Assembly: GCA_026400835.1 (NCBI GenBank)
Contig: JAPLOA010000084.1
Span: forward strand, 62,001-126,000
From: Planctomycetales bacterium
GTDB taxonomy: Bacteria > Planctomycetota > Planctomycetia > Planctomycetales > Planctomycetaceae
Length of the DNA: 64,000 nt
Direction: 5' to 3'
Below the pieces are notes generated by a model. The model saw only the letters and a list, made by a program, of their open reading frames with translations, was not told the DNA's origin and made no database searches. The position numbers and the translations under genes were made by a program. Within the stretch, counting starts at the first letter, position 1. Every line of letters starts with the position of its first letter. This document shows, one piece after another, positions 62,244 to 64,000 of this stretch.

Positions 62244-62300
62244 GGCAAGATTCTTTGACTGAGAGAAAGCAAAGCAAACGGAACTTCGTCCGACAACCAA

Positions 62301-63899
62301 CTACTCAAATCGCAATGCGCGGACCGGATGCAGCCTGGCTGCTCGACGAGCAGGCAGGATACTGGCCAGCACGGCGATACTGATGGCACCAAAGGCGACG
62401 GCGATCACCATCATCGGGCTGACACTGGTTGGGATCTCAAAGAAGTAATAAATCTTTTCGTCGAAAACCTTGCGTCCCGTGATCCAGCTCAGGCCATCCT
62501 CAATCTGATTAATATATCTCACAAACAGCAGACCGATCGCGACGCCAGCCAGGCTGCCCACGATCCCCAGTCCAAGACCATAAGACAGAAAGATTGACAT
62601 CACTCCATTTGAACTGGCTCCGAGCGATTTCAGAATGCCGATGTCTCGTGTCTTCTCCACAACGATCATGTAGAAGATTGCGAGAATGCCAAAACCCGCA
62701 ACGGTGATGATCAGAAACAACAGGACATTCAGGATCGCTGTTTCAACTTCGACGGCGGACAACAGCAGTCCCTGTTTCTCTTCCCATGTTTTGATGGAAA
62801 CCTGCCCCGGAGGAAACGAACGCTCCAGAGCAGCAATCACTTTCGGAGCATCAGCGTAATCTTTCAGCTTGATATGGATTGATGTGATCGAATTATCCAG
62901 ATGCATGCCTCGGCTTTTCTGCAGCTCATTGATATTCATCAGGACGATGCTGGTGTCGTATTCGTTCATACCACTTCTGAACATGTCAACGACAGTCGCG
63001 TTAATTCGCACAGGCTCTGGAGGTCTTCCGGCAGTCACCGTGCTGACGATGACATCATCACCCGGGTTCACCATCATCACTTTTTCCAGCTTGCCGGTCT
63101 CCGGGTTCTTTGCCTGAAAGCTGACCAGTCCTTCACCAAGAAAGATTCGAGCAGGAAACGGCTCTGTGCGAACAGTGCTTTCGATCGGAGGCTCGGGAAG
63201 TTCATTCAGAAAACTGTCCTGAATAATCCCATCCTTGATGACAGCATCTTCTGCGGCCGGTGTTTCATTTGCAGCGGATTCACTGTCAAACTCAGGCGTG
63301 TCCGTTTCTTTGGTCGCATCCACAGTTGCTGGCACCATCTCATCAACAGAAGGCTCCTCCGGCAGATACAGTGATCTCTGTTCCAGGACCGCCTTACGGT
63401 ATTCGGTCGCTTCCGGAGTCAGTTCCCACGCCACCGGCGTTTCGCGACTGCGCAATGCTTCGCGAATAACAACACCGTCTTCGATAACAGGATTGAAGCT
63501 GTCGAGGTAATCTCTCAGCGGTCCGACAGACGACTTGCCCTCAGGATCGATACCCTGAATCTGCACGGCCGAAGTGTAGCTTTCGCCGGTATACGGATCC
63601 CGGAAGCTGATCATGCCGGGGATCTCGATGGTCGGAGTCATCGCCGCGATGTATTGACCAGCGGCTCCTTCCACGAGCTCCATCTGCGCCCGAGCATTCT
63701 CGACGCCCGACATACTGCGGGATTCGATCACAATGTCGGCAATGAAGTTGTGCAGGCGGTCACGCATTTCTGTTGTGAAGCCAGCCATAACGCTGTTCAC
63801 AACAATCATCGTCGCAACACCCAGCATGACGCTGATAATGCACGCCAGAGCGATGTATTTGGTTCGCAGATAACGAACACACAGCAACAACTTGTACAT
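62301..63899 (-). CDS. LolC/E-like FtsX permease
   Basis: The 532-residue permease starts MYKLLLCVRYLRTKYIALAC after GGAG spaced 8 nt and reads SVMLGVATMIVVNSVMAGF, the LolC/E opening. A large periplasmic domain of about 330 residues has an acidic, Asp/Glu/Thr-rich insert (EPSVDEMVPATVDATKETDT) that most LolC proteins lack. Three C-terminal helices follow, with TRDIGILKSLGASSNGVMSI, the FtsX motif. It should work with the downstream LolD-like ATPase in lipoprotein sorting to the outer membrane. Only 101 bp of upstream sequence remain in the window. Confidence 0.88.
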   Translation of the reverse strand: MYKLLLCVRYLRTKYIALACIISVMLGVATMIVVNSVMAGFTTEMRDRLHNFIADIVIESRSMSGVENARAQMELVEGAAGQYIAAMTPTIEIPGMISFRDPYTGESYTSAVQIQGIDPEGKSSVGPLRDYLDSFNPVIEDGVVIREALRSRETPVAWELTPEATEYRKAVLEQRSLYLPEEPSVDEMVPATVDATKETDTPEFDSESAANETPAAEDAVIKDGIIQDSFLNELPEPPIESTVRTEPFPARIFLGEGLVSFQAKNPETGKLEKVMMVNPGDDVIVSTVTAGRPPEPVRINATVVDMFRSGMNEYDTSIVLMNINELQKSRGMHLDNSITSIHIKLKDYADAPKVIAALERSFPPGQVSIKTWEEKQGLLLSAVEVETAILNVLLFLIITVAGFGILAIFYMIVVEKTRDIGILKSLGASSNGVMSIFLSYGLGLGIVGSLAGVAIGLLFVRYINQIEDGLSWITGRKVFDEKIYYFFEIPTSVSPMMVIAVAFGAISIAVLASILPARRAARLHPVRALRFE

Positions 63900-64000
63900 C
63901 GAACGCACTCCGTTGCGGACGGGAACTTTCAACCCAACCAATTGTAGAACCGTGACAGGCCTCACCCTTTGAGGATTCGCCCTGTCAAACTTTCAGACTC

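Noticed and set aside
1-64000. tRNA and rRNA genes
   Set aside because: No T-loop/acceptor pattern or rRNA-like segment was recognised by eye in any gap; a covariance-model scan would settle it.

Overview
The window looks like a piece of a member of the phylum Planctomycetota, order Planctomycetales. This rests on the gene families: a PSCyt1/PSCyt2/PSD1 cytochrome protein paired with a DUF1501 protein, two secreted sulfatases, an LEPR-XLL-type surface protein, a glucose/sorbosone dehydrogenase joined to diheme cytochrome domains, an FGE-like secreted protein and a BatA/von Willebrand operon. No rRNA, tRNA, CRISPR array or prophage was recognised. Many genes lack strong ribosome binding sites, and several seem to start with GTG or TTG.

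Layout. 1-6.4 kb: a truncated LamG/PPC-type secreted protein on the minus strand, the PSD1-DUF1501 pair, and a ParD/ParE-like pair whose toxin has an in-frame amber stop. 6.4-20.3 kb: an MMPL/RND exporter, an MnmE-like GTPase, a DUF2339-DUF3999 membrane pair and a 1614-residue surface protein. That protein carries three 594-bp tandem repeats and a calpain-type protease domain. 20.6-24.9 kb: two sulfatases and a REP-associated (RAYT) transposase bounded by 21-bp inverted repeats. 24.9-28.8 kb: a TetR-controlled DevBCA-type exporter operon with a perfect 13-bp inverted-repeat operator. 29.3-30.9 kb: acpP-fabF. 31.5-43.7 kb: a four-gene operon encoding BatA/VWA, VWA/glutamine-amidotransferase-like, a 1898-residue coiled-coil membrane protein and a terpenoid-cyclase-fold protein. 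43.9-50.8 kb: a small Tyr/Pro-rich secreted protein, a lactonase-fold propeller, a PQQ-type propeller with EF-hands, a CobW GTPase and purE-purK. 50.9-56.8 kb: an ABC exporter with a His-rich loop, an FGE-like protein lacking the catalytic cysteines, a chorismate-lyase-like protein and a HemW-like radical SAM protein. 57-64 kb: an oxidoreductase/diheme cytochrome fusion split by one TAA, a secreted isochorismatase-like hydrolase, and a LolD/LolCE-type ABC pair.

Functional picture. Much of the window encodes the cell envelope and periplasm: polysaccharide sulfate removal, c-type cytochromes, propellers, surface adhesion and transport of lipids or other cargo. Housekeeping is limited to fatty-acid synthesis (fabF, acpP) and purine synthesis (purE, purK). 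Gaps between genes hold several families of palindromic repeats, some present twice, consistent with RAYT-type mobilisation. The most unusual items are the two genes interrupted by a single in-frame stop, the tandem-repeat calpain protein, the coiled-coil operon and the interspersed palindrome families.
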